The notes under the pieces were generated by a model. It saw only the letters and a list, made by a program, of their open reading frames with translations, made no database searches and was not told the DNA's origin. The position numbers and the translations under genes were made by a program. Positions 1 through 9,717 of a DNA stretch of 64,000 nucleotides are shown piece by piece; the first letter of the stretch is position 1, and each line of letters begins with the position of its first letter. Origin of the DNA: Gimesia alba (GTDB taxonomy: Bacteria; Planctomycetota; Planctomycetia; Planctomycetales; Planctomycetaceae); the NCBI RefSeq assembly GCF_007744675.1, contig NZ_CP036269.1, positions 2,123,501 through 2,187,500 on the forward strand, read 5' to 3'.

Positions 1-30
1 CTCGCCTGATTTGGCTGTGGAGATATTTAG

Positions 31-3000
31 ATGACTGTTTCGTTCACTCGATCCCCTGAAAGTGGCTCAACAAACTCTGGTTTTAAATTGCTGGCGCTGT
101 TGTTGCTGACCGTCAGTGTCGGCTTTGCTCCTGTTGCCTCGGCGGCGGAACCACAAGTGAATCTCGGAAACCGTCTGGTCTATCTCGATCAGGATGATCC
201 TTATTACGTCTCGCAGAAATTTCCCAAGCTGGTTACACCCCAATGGTATGGCGATAAAAAGGTCAAAGCGGTCTGCGTGCTCGCCATTGATGACATGCGC
301 GACATTCAGAAGTACGAAGCCTATCTGCGGCCGATTCTGGAACGACTCAAAGAAATCAACGGTCGTGCCGGCGCGAGCATTATGACGTGCCGCGTCGATC
401 CGAACGATCCCCATTTACAGAAATGGATCAAAGAAGGGGTGAGCATCGACGTGCATACCTATGACCATCCCTGTCCACTGTTAAAGGATCGCGACTTCGA
501 CAAAGCGAAGGGGACTGTGGATCGTTGTATTGATCTATTGAATGAGATTCCCAACAGCCAGCCCGTTGCCTACCGTATGCCCTGTTGCGATTCATTGAAT
601 ACAGTCAGCCCGCGATTTTTTACCGAGATCTTTAACAGTCGCTCACCCCAGGGAAACTTTCTGCAAATCGATACGTCGGTCTTTCATGTCTTCACGGCCA
701 ATGATCCGGAACTGCCCAAAGAATATGTCCTCGACGCCGATGGGCAGGGGAAAATTGAAAAATACGTCCCCGTCGATCGCGGTTTTGTGAATACGATTTT
801 CGACTATCCTTATCCGTACCCCATCTCGCGACTCTGTTGGGAATTTTCCTGCGTGACTCCCAGTGACTGGTCGGCTCAACATCGACAGAAGAAGAATAAT
901 CCACTGACCGTGCGAGACTGGACCGCCGTCCTGGATGCAACCGTCGTCAAACAGGGCACGTTCAATCTGGTCTATCATCCGCATGGCTGGATCAGCAACG
1001 AGCAGATCATCAAACTGATTGACCATGCCGTGACGAAGCATGGATCGGCCGTGCAGTTCCTTTCGTTTCAAGATGTGCTTCAGCGAATGAACGAGCATCT
1101 ACTGGCAGGCCAACCGTTACGAAATGCGAGCGGTGCCGATAATGGCGTGCGACTGCTGGACTTGAACAATGACGGCTTTATGGACGTGGTGATTGGTAAT
1201 GAACGCGTTCAGAAAACACGCATCTGGAATCCGAAGCAGCAGACCTGGAGTGAATCCAGCTTCCCCACGCGACTGGTGTCTCAACCTGATTCCGAGGGGA
1301 ATCAGGCCACTCGCAGCCGTTTTGGTGTGCTGAATGGGGAAGTCATTTTATTAACACTGACGCCAGAAAAATCCTCCGCCTGGCGGTTTCACGCGGGAAG
1401 CTGGGTTGAAGACAAACGCCTGCTCACAGGCTTGCCAACAGGTAAGGCGGCTCTGTTAACACTTAAGAACGACACCGATCAGGGACTTCGACTGCGAGAT
1501 TTGAACAACGACGGCCAATGCGAACTCATCGTCTCGAATCCGAAACAACAGGCGGTCTTTGCCTGGTCAGAAACTGATTCCTGCTGGCAGAAATTGCCCT
1601 GGTCGCTTCCGGAAGAGTCAACCATTGTTGATGGGAAGGGTCGCGATGCCGGCTTGCGTTTTGCCGACATCAATGAAGATGGTTTTGCGGATGCTCTATT
1701 TTCCAATGAGGATCGATATTCACTGCATCTCTTCACATCCCTGAAAGACGGCTGGAAAAAAGTGTTCCAGAAAGAGCGTCAGGACGGCGATGATATGCCT
1801 GCGATTTCACGCAACGGCACGAATAACGGCGCCTGGTTTCATTCCAAACATCTCTGGGTACAAAATGAAAATACCGCCAAGCTGAAACATCTGGTCGCGG
1901 GCAAATCGTTTGATGAATTATTGGAAGAAGGGGGACCACGGCCCAAGTCTCCCGATGTCGCTTTAAAGACGATCGAAGTCAAACCCGGCTTTCACGTCGA
2001 GCTGGTCGCAGCCGAACCACTGGTGCAGGACCCGGTCGCCTTTGACTGGGGTGCAGATGGAAAACTCTGGGTGGCGGAAATGGCCGACTATCCGCTGGGG
2101 GTCGATGAATCAGGGGAATTCGCCGGACGTGTGCGTTATCTGGAAGACACCAACGGGGATGGCAAATACGATAAATCAACATTATTCTTAGAGGGGCTGG
2201 GCTACCCGACGGGCGTTATGGCCTGGAAAAATGGCGTGATCGTGACCACTGCGCCCGAGGTTTTTTATGCAGAAGATACAAACGATGACGGCAAAGCCGA
2301 CTTGCACGAATCATTGTATACCGGCTTCGGTGAAGGCAATCAGCAGCATCGGGTGAATGGCCTGCGCTGGGGCCTCGATAACTGGATTTATCTGGCTAAC
2401 GGAGATTCCGGCGGCGAACTGATCTCGGCAAAGACAAAAGAGAAACTGAAGCTCGGCCGTCGCGATTTACGAATCAGACCCGATGCCGGCTTGATGGATC
2501 CGCAGTCGGGGCAAACCCAGTTCGGGCGGGAACGGGACGACTGGGGTAACTGGTTTGGCAGTAACAATAGTAACCCCGCCTTTCATTACGCACTGGCAGA
2601 CCATTATTTGCGACGCAACAAGAACCTGATTGCACCGAACGCGAAAGTCCAGGTTTCCATTCAACCGGGGGCGGCCACCATCTTTCCCGTCAGTCGCACT
2701 CAGGAACGCTTTAATGATTTAAACAAAGTGAATCGCATTACATCCGCCTGTGGACTCTGTTTCTATCGCGATCAATTACTGGGGCCGGAGTTTGTCGGCA
2801 ATTCCTTTATTTGCGAACCTGTCCACAATCTGGTGCATCGGGAAATCGTTTCACCCAAAGGGACTACCTTCACCAGCCAACGTGCCGAGAGCGAACAGAG
2901 CTCTGAGTTCATGGCGTCGACGGACAACTGGTTCCGTCCCACCATGGCGCGCACAGGCCCCGATGGAGGATTATGGGTCGTCGATATGTATCGACACGTG

Positions 3001-5220
3001 ATTGAGCATCCGCAATGGATTCCCAAAGCGATGCAGGAAAAACTCGATCTGCGGGCCGGGAAAGAGCAGGGTCGGATCTACCGCGTCGTCCGCGACAATA
3101 CGCCGCTGCGTCCGGTTCCCCGTCTGGATCAGTTGAATAACGCCGAACTGGTACAGGTTCTGGAATGTCCGAATGGGACACAGCGCGACATGGCACATCA
3201 GTTGATGGTCAGCAGAAAAGATAAGGCGGTCGTCCCGGAATTAAGGAAAATGGTGCATCACGGCAAATCTGCCACCGCCCGCCTGCATGCTCTGTGTGTT
3301 TTGGAGGGGCTGGGGCAGGTTTCGAATGAAACCGTATTAGCCGCTTTGAAAGACAAGCATCCCGGCGTACGCCGCCATGCGATTCGGATCAGCGAAGCAA
3401 AGTTGAACGAATCTCCGGAAATCGGACCGCAGTTACTGCAACTCGTCAGCGATCCAGATCTACAACTGCAAATGCAATTGGCGTATTCTCTCGGCGAGTG
3501 GAACGCGCCGCAAGCGGGGACGGCGTTGGCGCAAATGGCGCTCGCTCATGATGACGATGCCTTTTTGCGTACCGCCATTCTGAGCTCGGTCGGAACTCAT
3601 CTGGATTCATTTACGGCAGCACTGTTTCAGGAGCTGGACGGCAAGCAGCCGCCCACACAGATTTTCAATTCTCTGGTCGCGATGACGGTTTCTGCCAATC
3701 AGCAGCAGGCACTCGCACAAATTTATGACAGGGTGGGGCAACGTTCGGCCGGGAAACCATTCGAACCTTGGCAGTTTCAGGCGGTTGCGACATTGCTCAA
3801 TTCATTGAGTCGGCGGAATCAGACGCTGCCTCAATTTTATCAACGAGCGAATCCGCGTCTACAGGCCGCCCTGGATCAATTGAAGCCGCTGTTTCAGGAG
3901 GCCCGCACTGTCGCCGGCAATGAAAGTGCGTCTGTCGAAAACAAAAAGCAGGCATTACCGTTACTGGGTCGAGGATTTGATCAGCGGGAGCAGGATCTGG
4001 AACTGCTGGCTGAAATGCTCTCTCCGCGCAACTCGCGTCAGCTCCAAAGTGCAGCGGTACAGGCACTCACGCAGTTTGGCAGCCAACGCACGCCTGGAAC
4101 GTTGCTCGAACGCTGGAAAAGTTTCGGTCCCGGCTTACGCGTAGAAGTTTTGAGTGCCCTGTTAAGCCGCCAGGCATGGGCCCATTCTGTGTTAACTGCC
4201 CTGGAGCAGAAAACCATTCTCGCTTCCGACATCGATGCCTCCAGCCGACAAATATTACTGAGCCACAAAGACAGCAAGCTGCGTGAAAAAGCAAAGAACT
4301 TGCTCGCTGCTTCTGTCGATTCCAATCGGGCAAAAGTGATCGAGAAATATGCTTCGATTTCTTCACTCAAAGGCAATTCCCAAGCCGGACATCAGATTTT
4401 TGTCAAACGGTGTTCTGTTTGTCATCAACTCAACAAGGAAGGCAAGCCGATTGGCCCTGATCTGTCTGCATTGACGGATAAATCAGAGCGGGCCTTGTTA
4501 ACGGCAATTCTGGATCCGAACCGGGCAATTGAAAGTAAGTACCTCAGCTATCTCGCGGTCACCGTGAATGGTTTAACCTTTAATGGCCTGCTCACTGCAG
4601 AAAGTGGCGAGAGCATCACGCTGATTCAGAATGATGGGAAACAGAAAACGTTGCTGCGTGATGATCTGGATGAATTGTTGAGTACCGGCAAGTCTTTGAT
4701 GCCGGAAGGGCTGGAAAAAGATATGAGTCACCAGGATCTGGCCGACCTGATCGCTTATCTGAATACAGCCGAACTACCGCGAAAAACGTTTGCCGGGAAT
4801 GAGCCGGCGGTCGTCGAGGCCGAAGCGTTGCGCGGCGATTATTTTCTGATTCCCCAGCTTGCGGAAATTTACGGCAATACTCTGAAATTCGAGAACAAGT
4901 ACAAAAACCTGGGATACTGGCAGAGCGAAAACGATCGTGCGGTCTGGACTTTGAATGTCCCCCAATCCGGTAAGTACGATGTCTATCTCGAATTTGCCGT
5001 TCCCAAAGAAGCGGGCAACCGGGGGTTACTTGAAGTGGCGGGGCAACGTCTGACCTGGAGTGTGCCGGGAACGGGGAGTTGGGACGTCTATCAAAGTCGA
5101 AAAATTGGAACCATCAACCTTCCTGCCGGTAAACCAAGGCTCGCGATTCGCAGTGAGGGAAAGATCAACAATGCTTTATTAGACTTGAAAACGATCCGCC
5201 TGCGAGTTTCCAGTCAGTAG
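31..5220 (+). CDS. Secreted multidomain protein: NodB-like deacetylase, FG-GAP repeats, PVC-type dehydrogenase, HEAT repeats, cytochrome c, C-terminal beta-sandwich
   Basis: The 1,729-residue protein starts with a signal peptide (hydrophobic stretch about residues 19-38, ending ASAAE). Residues about 75-355 resemble polysaccharide deacetylases of the NodB fold: LAIDD (near 85), HTYDH (near 141), a YRMP segment (near 180) and a late YHPHG (near 315). Three FG-GAP/VCBS-like calcium motifs follow (DLNNDGFMD, DLNNDGQCE, DINEDGFAD). From about residue 650 the sequence matches the planctomycete/verrucomicrobial membrane-bound dehydrogenase propeller (GFHVELVAAEPLVQDP, then LWVAEMADYP). An alpha-helical HEAT-like stretch spans about 1060-1430. 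A single c-type heme motif CSVCH lies near 1461, and a carbohydrate-binding-like beta-sandwich occupies about 1590-1729. The dehydrogenase-HEAT-cytochrome architecture is common in planctomycetes, and the N-terminal deacetylase and FG-GAP part is the unusual addition. Periplasmic oxidation or processing of a polysaccharide is inferred; the substrate is unknown. Confidence 0.85.
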   Translation: MTVSFTRSPESGSTNSGFKLLALLLLTVSVGFAPVASAAEPQVNLGNRLVYLDQDDPYYVSQKFPKLVTPQWYGDKKVKAVCVLAIDDMRDIQKYEAYLRPILERLKEINGRAGASIMTCRVDPNDPHLQKWIKEGVSIDVHTYDHPCPLLKDRDFDKAKGTVDRCIDLLNEIPNSQPVAYRMPCCDSLNTVSPRFFTEIFNSRSPQGNFLQIDTSVFHVFTANDPELPKEYVLDADGQGKIEKYVPVDRGFVNTIFDYPYPYPISRLCWEFSCVTPSDWSAQHRQKKNNPLTVRDWTAVLDATVVKQGTFNLVYHPHGWISNEQIIKLIDHAVTKHGSAVQFLSFQDVLQRMNEHLLAGQPLRNASGADNGVRLLDLNNDGFMDVVIGNERVQKTRIWNPKQQTWSESSFPTRLVSQPDSEGNQATRSRFGVLNGEVILLTLTPEKSSAWRFHAGSWVEDKRLLTGLPTGKAALLTLKNDTDQGLRLRDLNNDGQCELIVSNPKQQAVFAWSETDSCWQKLPWSLPEESTIVDGKGRDAGLRFADINEDGFADALFSNEDRYSLHLFTSLKDGWKKVFQKERQDGDDMPAISRNGTNNGAWFHSKHLWVQNENTAKLKHLVAGKSFDELLEEGGPRPKSPDVALKTIEVKPGFHVELVAAEPLVQDPVAFDWGADGKLWVAEMADYPLGVDESGEFAGRVRYLEDTNGDGKYDKSTLFLEGLGYPTGVMAWKNGVIVTTAPEVFYAEDTNDDGKADLHESLYTGFGEGNQQHRVNGLRWGLDNWIYLANGDSGGELISAKTKEKLKLGRRDLRIRPDAGLMDPQSGQTQFGRERDDWGNWFGSNNSNPAFHYALADHYLRRNKNLIAPNAKVQVSIQPGAATIFPVSRTQERFNDLNKVNRITSACGLCFYRDQLLGPEFVGNSFICEPVHNLVHREIVSPKGTTFTSQRAESEQSSEFMASTDNWFRPTMARTGPDGGLWVVDMYRHVIEHPQWIPKAMQEKLDLRAGKEQGRIYRVVRDNTPLRPVPRLDQLNNAELVQVLECPNGTQRDMAHQLMVSRKDKAVVPELRKMVHHGKSATARLHALCVLEGLGQVSNETVLAALKDKHPGVRRHAIRISEAKLNESPEIGPQLLQLVSDPDLQLQMQLAYSLGEWNAPQAGTALAQMALAHDDDAFLRTAILSSVGTHLDSFTAALFQELDGKQPPTQIFNSLVAMTVSANQQQALAQIYDRVGQRSAGKPFEPWQFQAVATLLNSLSRRNQTLPQFYQRANPRLQAALDQLKPLFQEARTVAGNESASVENKKQALPLLGRGFDQREQDLELLAEMLSPRNSRQLQSAAVQALTQFGSQRTPGTLLERWKSFGPGLRVEVLSALLSRQAWAHSVLTALEQKTILASDIDASSRQILLSHKDSKLREKAKNLLAASVDSNRAKVIEKYASISSLKGNSQAGHQIFVKRCSVCHQLNKEGKPIGPDLSALTDKSERALLTAILDPNRAIESKYLSYLAVTVNGLTFNGLLTAESGESITLIQNDGKQKTLLRDDLDELLSTGKSLMPEGLEKDMSHQDLADLIAYLNTAELPRKTFAGNEPAVVEAEALRGDYFLIPQLAEIYGNTLKFENKYKNLGYWQSENDRAVWTLNVPQSGKYDVYLEFAVPKEAGNRGLLEVAGQRLTWSVPGTGSWDVYQSRKIGTINLPAGKPRLAIRSEGKINNALLDLKTIRLRVSSQ

Positions 5221-5752
5221 TTGATCATTCATAACGACATGATGTGCCCGATGCTCTTCTTTTCATGAATTGGGGCCGCTGGACCTGGGATGCTATTTCA
5301 GGCAGACTGCGCGGTTGCGCTGAGCTAAACTATTGCGTTCCTGCAGGTTGTTCCGATTATATGCTCTTCAGATTACCTGATTTCTGGGCACATAATAACT
5401 CAGCAGATCTCGAAATAATTGGTGGAAATCAGGTGTAAACGCCAACATTCTACCGTTATTGGAGGTAGTTAAGATGAGATCAACCTGAAGATTCAAATTA
5501 TGTTCTCACTTTTCAGGGATATTACGCTGACTTTCAAAGAAATCGATTGCGTAAATTTTTTTTATGCACGATGATTCTGTATATCTATAAATGCCTCATT
5601 TAAATATCAGTGGAAAAACCTGGCCAAATAGCGATTCCCGATGAGGAACTGGCTGGCCTATGAAATGGATTTGATTCTAAGCAGGCAGAAAAGTCAGAAT
5701 GTTTTGTCTCCTGTATCCCTGTCCAAGACAATCGATCTGAGGGAAGTCACAA
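5221..5752. other. Intergenic spacer without a recognisable gene
   Basis: This stretch of about 530 bases separates two plus-strand genes. A 64-codon open frame at 5244-5438 has no family resemblance and no convincing ribosome-binding site. I see no tRNA, terminator hairpin with a T-tract, or repeat. It probably holds the promoter of the downstream receptor kinase. A GAGGG ribosome-binding sequence (5739-5743) sits 9 bases before that gene's GTG start. Confidence 0.5.
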
Positions 5753-8134
5753 GTGTCGGACGAAGGTTTTAAAAATCGTGCCAGTGAAGAAGAAACCGTC
5801 GATGAGTTTCCGCCTGTAGATATTAGCCAGGAGGAAACGGTCGACGAAATTCCGCCGATCAATATCAATGAAATCGACAAAACCGTGATTGGCGCGGATA
5901 GTGCTGCGGAGAAAGCAGGCAATCAATCGGTTGGGCCTTCCGCAGACAAAGCCGCGGCCTGGATCGGACGTCAGTTAGGCAAGTACCAAATCACTGGCCT
6001 GTTGGGGCAGGGAGGCATGGGGGTTGTTTATCAGGCGCATGATTCAACGATTGAACGCGATGTCGCCATCAAGTTGTTGCCCGCGGAACTGGCATCTGAC
6101 AAAAAAATGCTGGACCGCTTTCTGGCAGAAGCCAAAGCGGCTGGTCGTTTAACCCACCCGCATGTGGTCTCGATTCATGAGATCAGCCAGGAAGGCGATG
6201 TCTATTTTATCGTGATGGAGTTGATGACCGGCGGTAGTGCCGACGATCATCTGGAGTCGATCGGTCCCTATTCTCCCCTGGAAGCAACCCGAATTATTGC
6301 CGACGCCTGTGAAGGATTGATGGTCGCTCATGCTTCCGGCCTCGTTCATCGGGATATTAAGCCGGGGAATTTATTGCAGTCAAAACATGGGACCATCAAA
6401 GTTGCGGACTTCGGCTTAGCAAAACGGGTTATTCAGCAGTCACAACAATTGACTCAGGACGGGCAGCTGATCGGAACGCCTTACTTCATGAGCCCCGAAC
6501 AGTGTGAATCGAAAACCGTTGATAATCGAAGTGACATCTATTCGCTGGGAGCAACTTATTACACACTGCTCACCGGAGATCATCCCTATGAAGATGCCGG
6601 CAGCATCGTACAGATTATGTATGCCCACTGTCATGCCGATGTACTTGATCCGCGGGATGTGGATTCTAAGATTCCGGATAAGTGTGCTGTAATTATTCAG
6701 AAGGCCATGGCCAAAAAGCCGGAAGACCGCTACCAGTCTGCAGAGGAAATGCTGACTGATTTAAAAGCCGTGGAAACCGAATCCGAACGATACGGTGATA
6801 CAAAAGTTCTCAATCAGGAAGATCTGAAGGATATCTCAAAACGTAAGAATGAAACGTCACCCTTAAAAGGCAAGATTTTTAATGCGGTCATTTTTACTGT
6901 GACGTTTCTGCTGTTAACTCTGGTTCCCTACTATTTCTGGACGAATCGAGAACAGCATGAGACGACTGGCAAACCTGCCAAAGTAAGTCCGACGAATCAG
7001 AAACTGGCGCAAGGCATCACTGCCGACAAGATTATTTTAGGTACATCCACTGCCATGTCAGGGGCGAATAAAGAGCTGGGTAGTAATATGGTGATGGGCA
7101 TGCAGGCCTGTTTCAAATCGGTGAATGCAGCGGGAGGCATTGGTGGCCGCAATCTTGAACTGATTGTCAAAGATGACGGCTATGAGCCTGATCAGGCACA
7201 CGAAAATATGCACCAACTCTTTGAAGGTGATAAAGTATTTGCTGTGATCGGAAATGTTGGTACACCGACCGCGAACAGGACCGTGCCTTATGCTAATGAG
7301 AATAAATACCTGTTTTTTGCCCCGATGACCGGAGCGAAAAGTCTCAGGCGAGATCCTCCCGATCGCTATGTGTTTAATCTGCGTGCCAGTTACGCTGACG
7401 AAACAGAGGCCATGGTTCACTATTTCGTAGAGAAAAAACGGATATCCCCGGACAAAATCGCAGTCTTTGCGCAAAACGATTCCTTTGGTGACGATGGGTT
7501 TGCGGGCGTTGCCAAGGCACTGGAAAAATATAAAGTTCAGCCGGAAAATATCCTGCGTGTCGGCTATGAGAGAAATACAACACAAATCACAGAAGCCGTC
7601 AAGACCATCGAACAGAATAAAGACCGTGTTGAAGCGTTGATCATGGTGGCGACCTTCAAACCGGCTGCGTTGATGGTTCAGCAAATCAAGGATCGCAAGC
7701 TCAACATACAGGTGGCCGCTGTTTCCTTTGTCGGCAGTGAGTTGCTGGCACAGCAGTTCAAAGAAATGGGGGCCGATTATGCCGAAGATGTGATTGTGAC
7801 TCAGGTGGTGCCCTATTATCTTTCCAGCGCCAGTGGAGTGCTGCGCTACCGGGCAGCAATGAAAAAGTTTTATCCATTATCGAAACCAGGTTTTGTCTCT
7901 CTGGAAGGCTTCCTGGCTGCGGAATGTTTTGTGGAAGGTTTGAAGAAAACGGTCGCTTCCGGAGAAGCCTTGACCACAGAGAATGTCATTAATTCCCTGG
8001 AACAGATCAATAATCTGGATTTGGGAATCGGGCCGATTATTAACTTCGGCCCCTCACGACATCAGGCGTCCAATCGGGTCTGGGGGACTGTCTTGGATAA
8101 GAAAGCGCAATACAAAGAACTGGAAATGCAGTAA
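5753..8134 (+). CDS. Membrane receptor Ser/Thr protein kinase with extracytoplasmic LivJ-like ligand-binding domain
   Basis: This 793-residue protein starts at GTG, with GAGGG nine bases upstream. An acidic N-terminal tail carries a duplicated EETVDE(F/I)PP motif. The Hanks-type kinase domain (about 75-345) is intact: glycine loop GQGGMG near 85, VAIK lysine near 107, HRDIKPGN near 198, DFG near 218. One membrane segment follows (about 376-397). The outer part (about 420-780) resembles periplasmic binding proteins of the branched-chain amino-acid ABC transporter type, with recognisable stretches such as GTSTAMSG, NAAGGIGGR and FAQNDSFGDDG. The predicted topology is a cytoplasmic kinase with a Venus-flytrap sensor outside. 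The likely role is phosphorylation signalling in response to an amino acid or other small ligand. No transporter genes lie next to it, which favours sensing over uptake. The ligand and the phosphorylation targets cannot be read from sequence. Confidence 0.9.
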   Translation: MSDEGFKNRASEEETVDEFPPVDISQEETVDEIPPININEIDKTVIGADSAAEKAGNQSVGPSADKAAAWIGRQLGKYQITGLLGQGGMGVVYQAHDSTIERDVAIKLLPAELASDKKMLDRFLAEAKAAGRLTHPHVVSIHEISQEGDVYFIVMELMTGGSADDHLESIGPYSPLEATRIIADACEGLMVAHASGLVHRDIKPGNLLQSKHGTIKVADFGLAKRVIQQSQQLTQDGQLIGTPYFMSPEQCESKTVDNRSDIYSLGATYYTLLTGDHPYEDAGSIVQIMYAHCHADVLDPRDVDSKIPDKCAVIIQKAMAKKPEDRYQSAEEMLTDLKAVETESERYGDTKVLNQEDLKDISKRKNETSPLKGKIFNAVIFTVTFLLLTLVPYYFWTNREQHETTGKPAKVSPTNQKLAQGITADKIILGTSTAMSGANKELGSNMVMGMQACFKSVNAAGGIGGRNLELIVKDDGYEPDQAHENMHQLFEGDKVFAVIGNVGTPTANRTVPYANENKYLFFAPMTGAKSLRRDPPDRYVFNLRASYADETEAMVHYFVEKKRISPDKIAVFAQNDSFGDDGFAGVAKALEKYKVQPENILRVGYERNTTQITEAVKTIEQNKDRVEALIMVATFKPAALMVQQIKDRKLNIQVAAVSFVGSELLAQQFKEMGADYAEDVIVTQVVPYYLSSASGVLRYRAAMKKFYPLSKPGFVSLEGFLAAECFVEGLKKTVASGEALTTENVINSLEQINNLDLGIGPIINFGPSRHQASNRVWGTVLDKKAQYKELEMQ

Positions 8135-8452
8135 GTCTTTGTTATTAAATAGATTGCGTTCGATTCTCAATAGAGCGATTGCCTGGCTGCGGTTAGAAAA
8201 GTCAGCAGTTCTTCAGTAGCAATCGTTCTCCCGTATTCGTTATTGAGAATACGCTGGCCTGGTAATTCTGTGCTGCCGTTTGACTCATATTCGCATTTTC
8301 TCGCGGAATTGAGTCGTTGCCTTAAGTATTACGCCGCATAGGAGTTGCAGTTTTCCTCATTTACAGAGTCTGCTGCTTTTAATCAGCCAGTGAGACCTTG
8401 CGTTGGACTGAGAACTAAGATCATCGACTTTAGAATGTCTTAAAGGGCCAAC
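8135..8452. other. Intergenic spacer
   Basis: This spacer of about 320 bases lies between two co-oriented kinase genes. The only structure I see is a 7-bp inverted repeat (CGTATTC at 8232-8238 and GAATACG at 8247-8253, loop of 8 bases). It has no T-tract, so it is not a convincing terminator. The downstream gene has AAAGGG a few bases before its ATG. Confidence 0.4.
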
Positions 8453-9679
8453 ATGAATTCTGAAAATCGGACAGAGACAATTTCGGCTGCTGCAGTCGCT
8501 ACCGAGTGCATCACTCTGGATGTGCTGGCGAGTCAGTTTGTTGACGAGCATCGGCGGTGGTTGAACCCCTCGATCGAAGCGTATGCTCTGACCTATCCGG
8601 AATACGCTGACGAAATTCGTGAGAGCTTCCCCGTATTGATCGCGATGGAACAGTGGAAGGGGAATCAGGAGTTTTCCAGTTTACGACGGCAGCTGCCTGA
8701 ACCGGACAGTATCAAACAACTGGGGGATTGCCGCATCACTCGCGAACTCAGCCGCAATCGAACTTCGATTTTATATGAAGCGGTTCAAGGAAAATGGAAT
8801 CGCCGTGTATTGGTCAAACTACTGCCCTGGAAATCAGAAATGACGCCCCGCTGGCGAGAACGATTCGAGCGTGAAGCACGTCTGGTTGCGCGACTACGTC
8901 ATCCGAATATCGTGTCGTTTTATAAATCGGGAGAAGATCAGGGATATTGTTTTTCAGTGACGCAACAGGTCGATGGGGTTGGCCTGGATCAAATCATTGA
9001 GTACTTCGCAGGTGAGAGTCAGTTTTCTCAAAAGAATATCGGAAAACAGAAACATCGTGATCAGATAGCAGCCATCGCACACAGTTTGCAGGAGAATCGC
9101 TGGCGTGCCTTGACTGGTATCGCATTACAGGTAGCGGATGCATTGAGATACGCGCATAGCCGCGAAACGTTACACAATGATCTGAAGCCGGAGAACATCT
9201 TAATTGATGCAGCAGGTCATGTCTGGGTCAATAATTTTAGTCTGGCCCAGTTTGCAGAGGGCGCTCTCAAACAGCAGCCGGCAAAGACATTGTGTTATCA
9301 GGCGCCCGAACGGTTTCAGGGACAGAATCATGAGCAAGGCGACATTTACTCTCTGGGGATGGTGTTGTATGAACTGGCGACTCTCTCGCCGGCGTTCCCT
9401 TCCTCAAATTCAAGTGAGCTCGTCGAGCAGATTTTAAATCAGGAACCGTTAAGACCACGCGCGCAGAATCCGTCGATCCCCGTCAATTTCGAATCCATGA
9501 TTTTAAATTGCATCGCAAAGTCACAGCAGCAGCGGTATCAATCAGTCGAAGCACTCAGCATTGATCTAGTCCGATTGATTCATGGCAAATCTGTCAAGCG
9601 TCGCACAAGCTCTCTCGGTGTTTTCAACAGGATCAGGTTTCCCTTCTGGAACCACAATTTAAGTCAGCAGTCAGAGTAG
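8453..9679 (+). CDS. Predicted Ser/Thr pseudokinase
   Basis: This 408-residue protein has a planctomycete kinase layout: an N-terminal helical region (about 1-90, with PEYADEIRESFP) and then a kinase fold. Several catalytic motifs are degraded. The glycine loop reads ELSRNRTS (near 100) with no GxGxxG. The HRD loop reads HNDLKPEN (near 242), keeping the aspartate. The DFG motif reads NFS within VNNFSLAQF (near 260), losing the Mg-binding aspartate. The VLVK lysine (near 123) and the APE motif (QAPERF) are kept. Loss of the nucleotide loop and DFG aspartate suggests it binds partners, or nucleotide weakly, rather than phosphorylating. No membrane segment is evident. It sits between two apparently active kinases, so regulating one of them is a plausible role (inference). 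It converges with the kinase gene at 9718-12636, 38 bases away. Confidence 0.8.
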   Translation: MNSENRTETISAAAVATECITLDVLASQFVDEHRRWLNPSIEAYALTYPEYADEIRESFPVLIAMEQWKGNQEFSSLRRQLPEPDSIKQLGDCRITRELSRNRTSILYEAVQGKWNRRVLVKLLPWKSEMTPRWRERFEREARLVARLRHPNIVSFYKSGEDQGYCFSVTQQVDGVGLDQIIEYFAGESQFSQKNIGKQKHRDQIAAIAHSLQENRWRALTGIALQVADALRYAHSRETLHNDLKPENILIDAAGHVWVNNFSLAQFAEGALKQQPAKTLCYQAPERFQGQNHEQGDIYSLGMVLYELATLSPAFPSSNSSELVEQILNQEPLRPRAQNPSIPVNFESMILNCIAKSQQQRYQSVEALSIDLVRLIHGKSVKRRTSSLGVFNRIRFPFWNHNLSQQSE

Positions 9680-9717
9680 AGACGGGTTTTATTAAGTCAA
9701 CCTAAACGAAAGTTGTC

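Noticed and set aside
5244-5438. A 64-codon open frame after the first gene
   Set aside because: No ribosome site, no family resemblance, and it sits in a spacer of ordinary composition.
8232-8253. Hairpin after the receptor kinase gene as a terminator
   Set aside because: Only a 7-bp stem, about 100 bases after the stop and with no T-tract.
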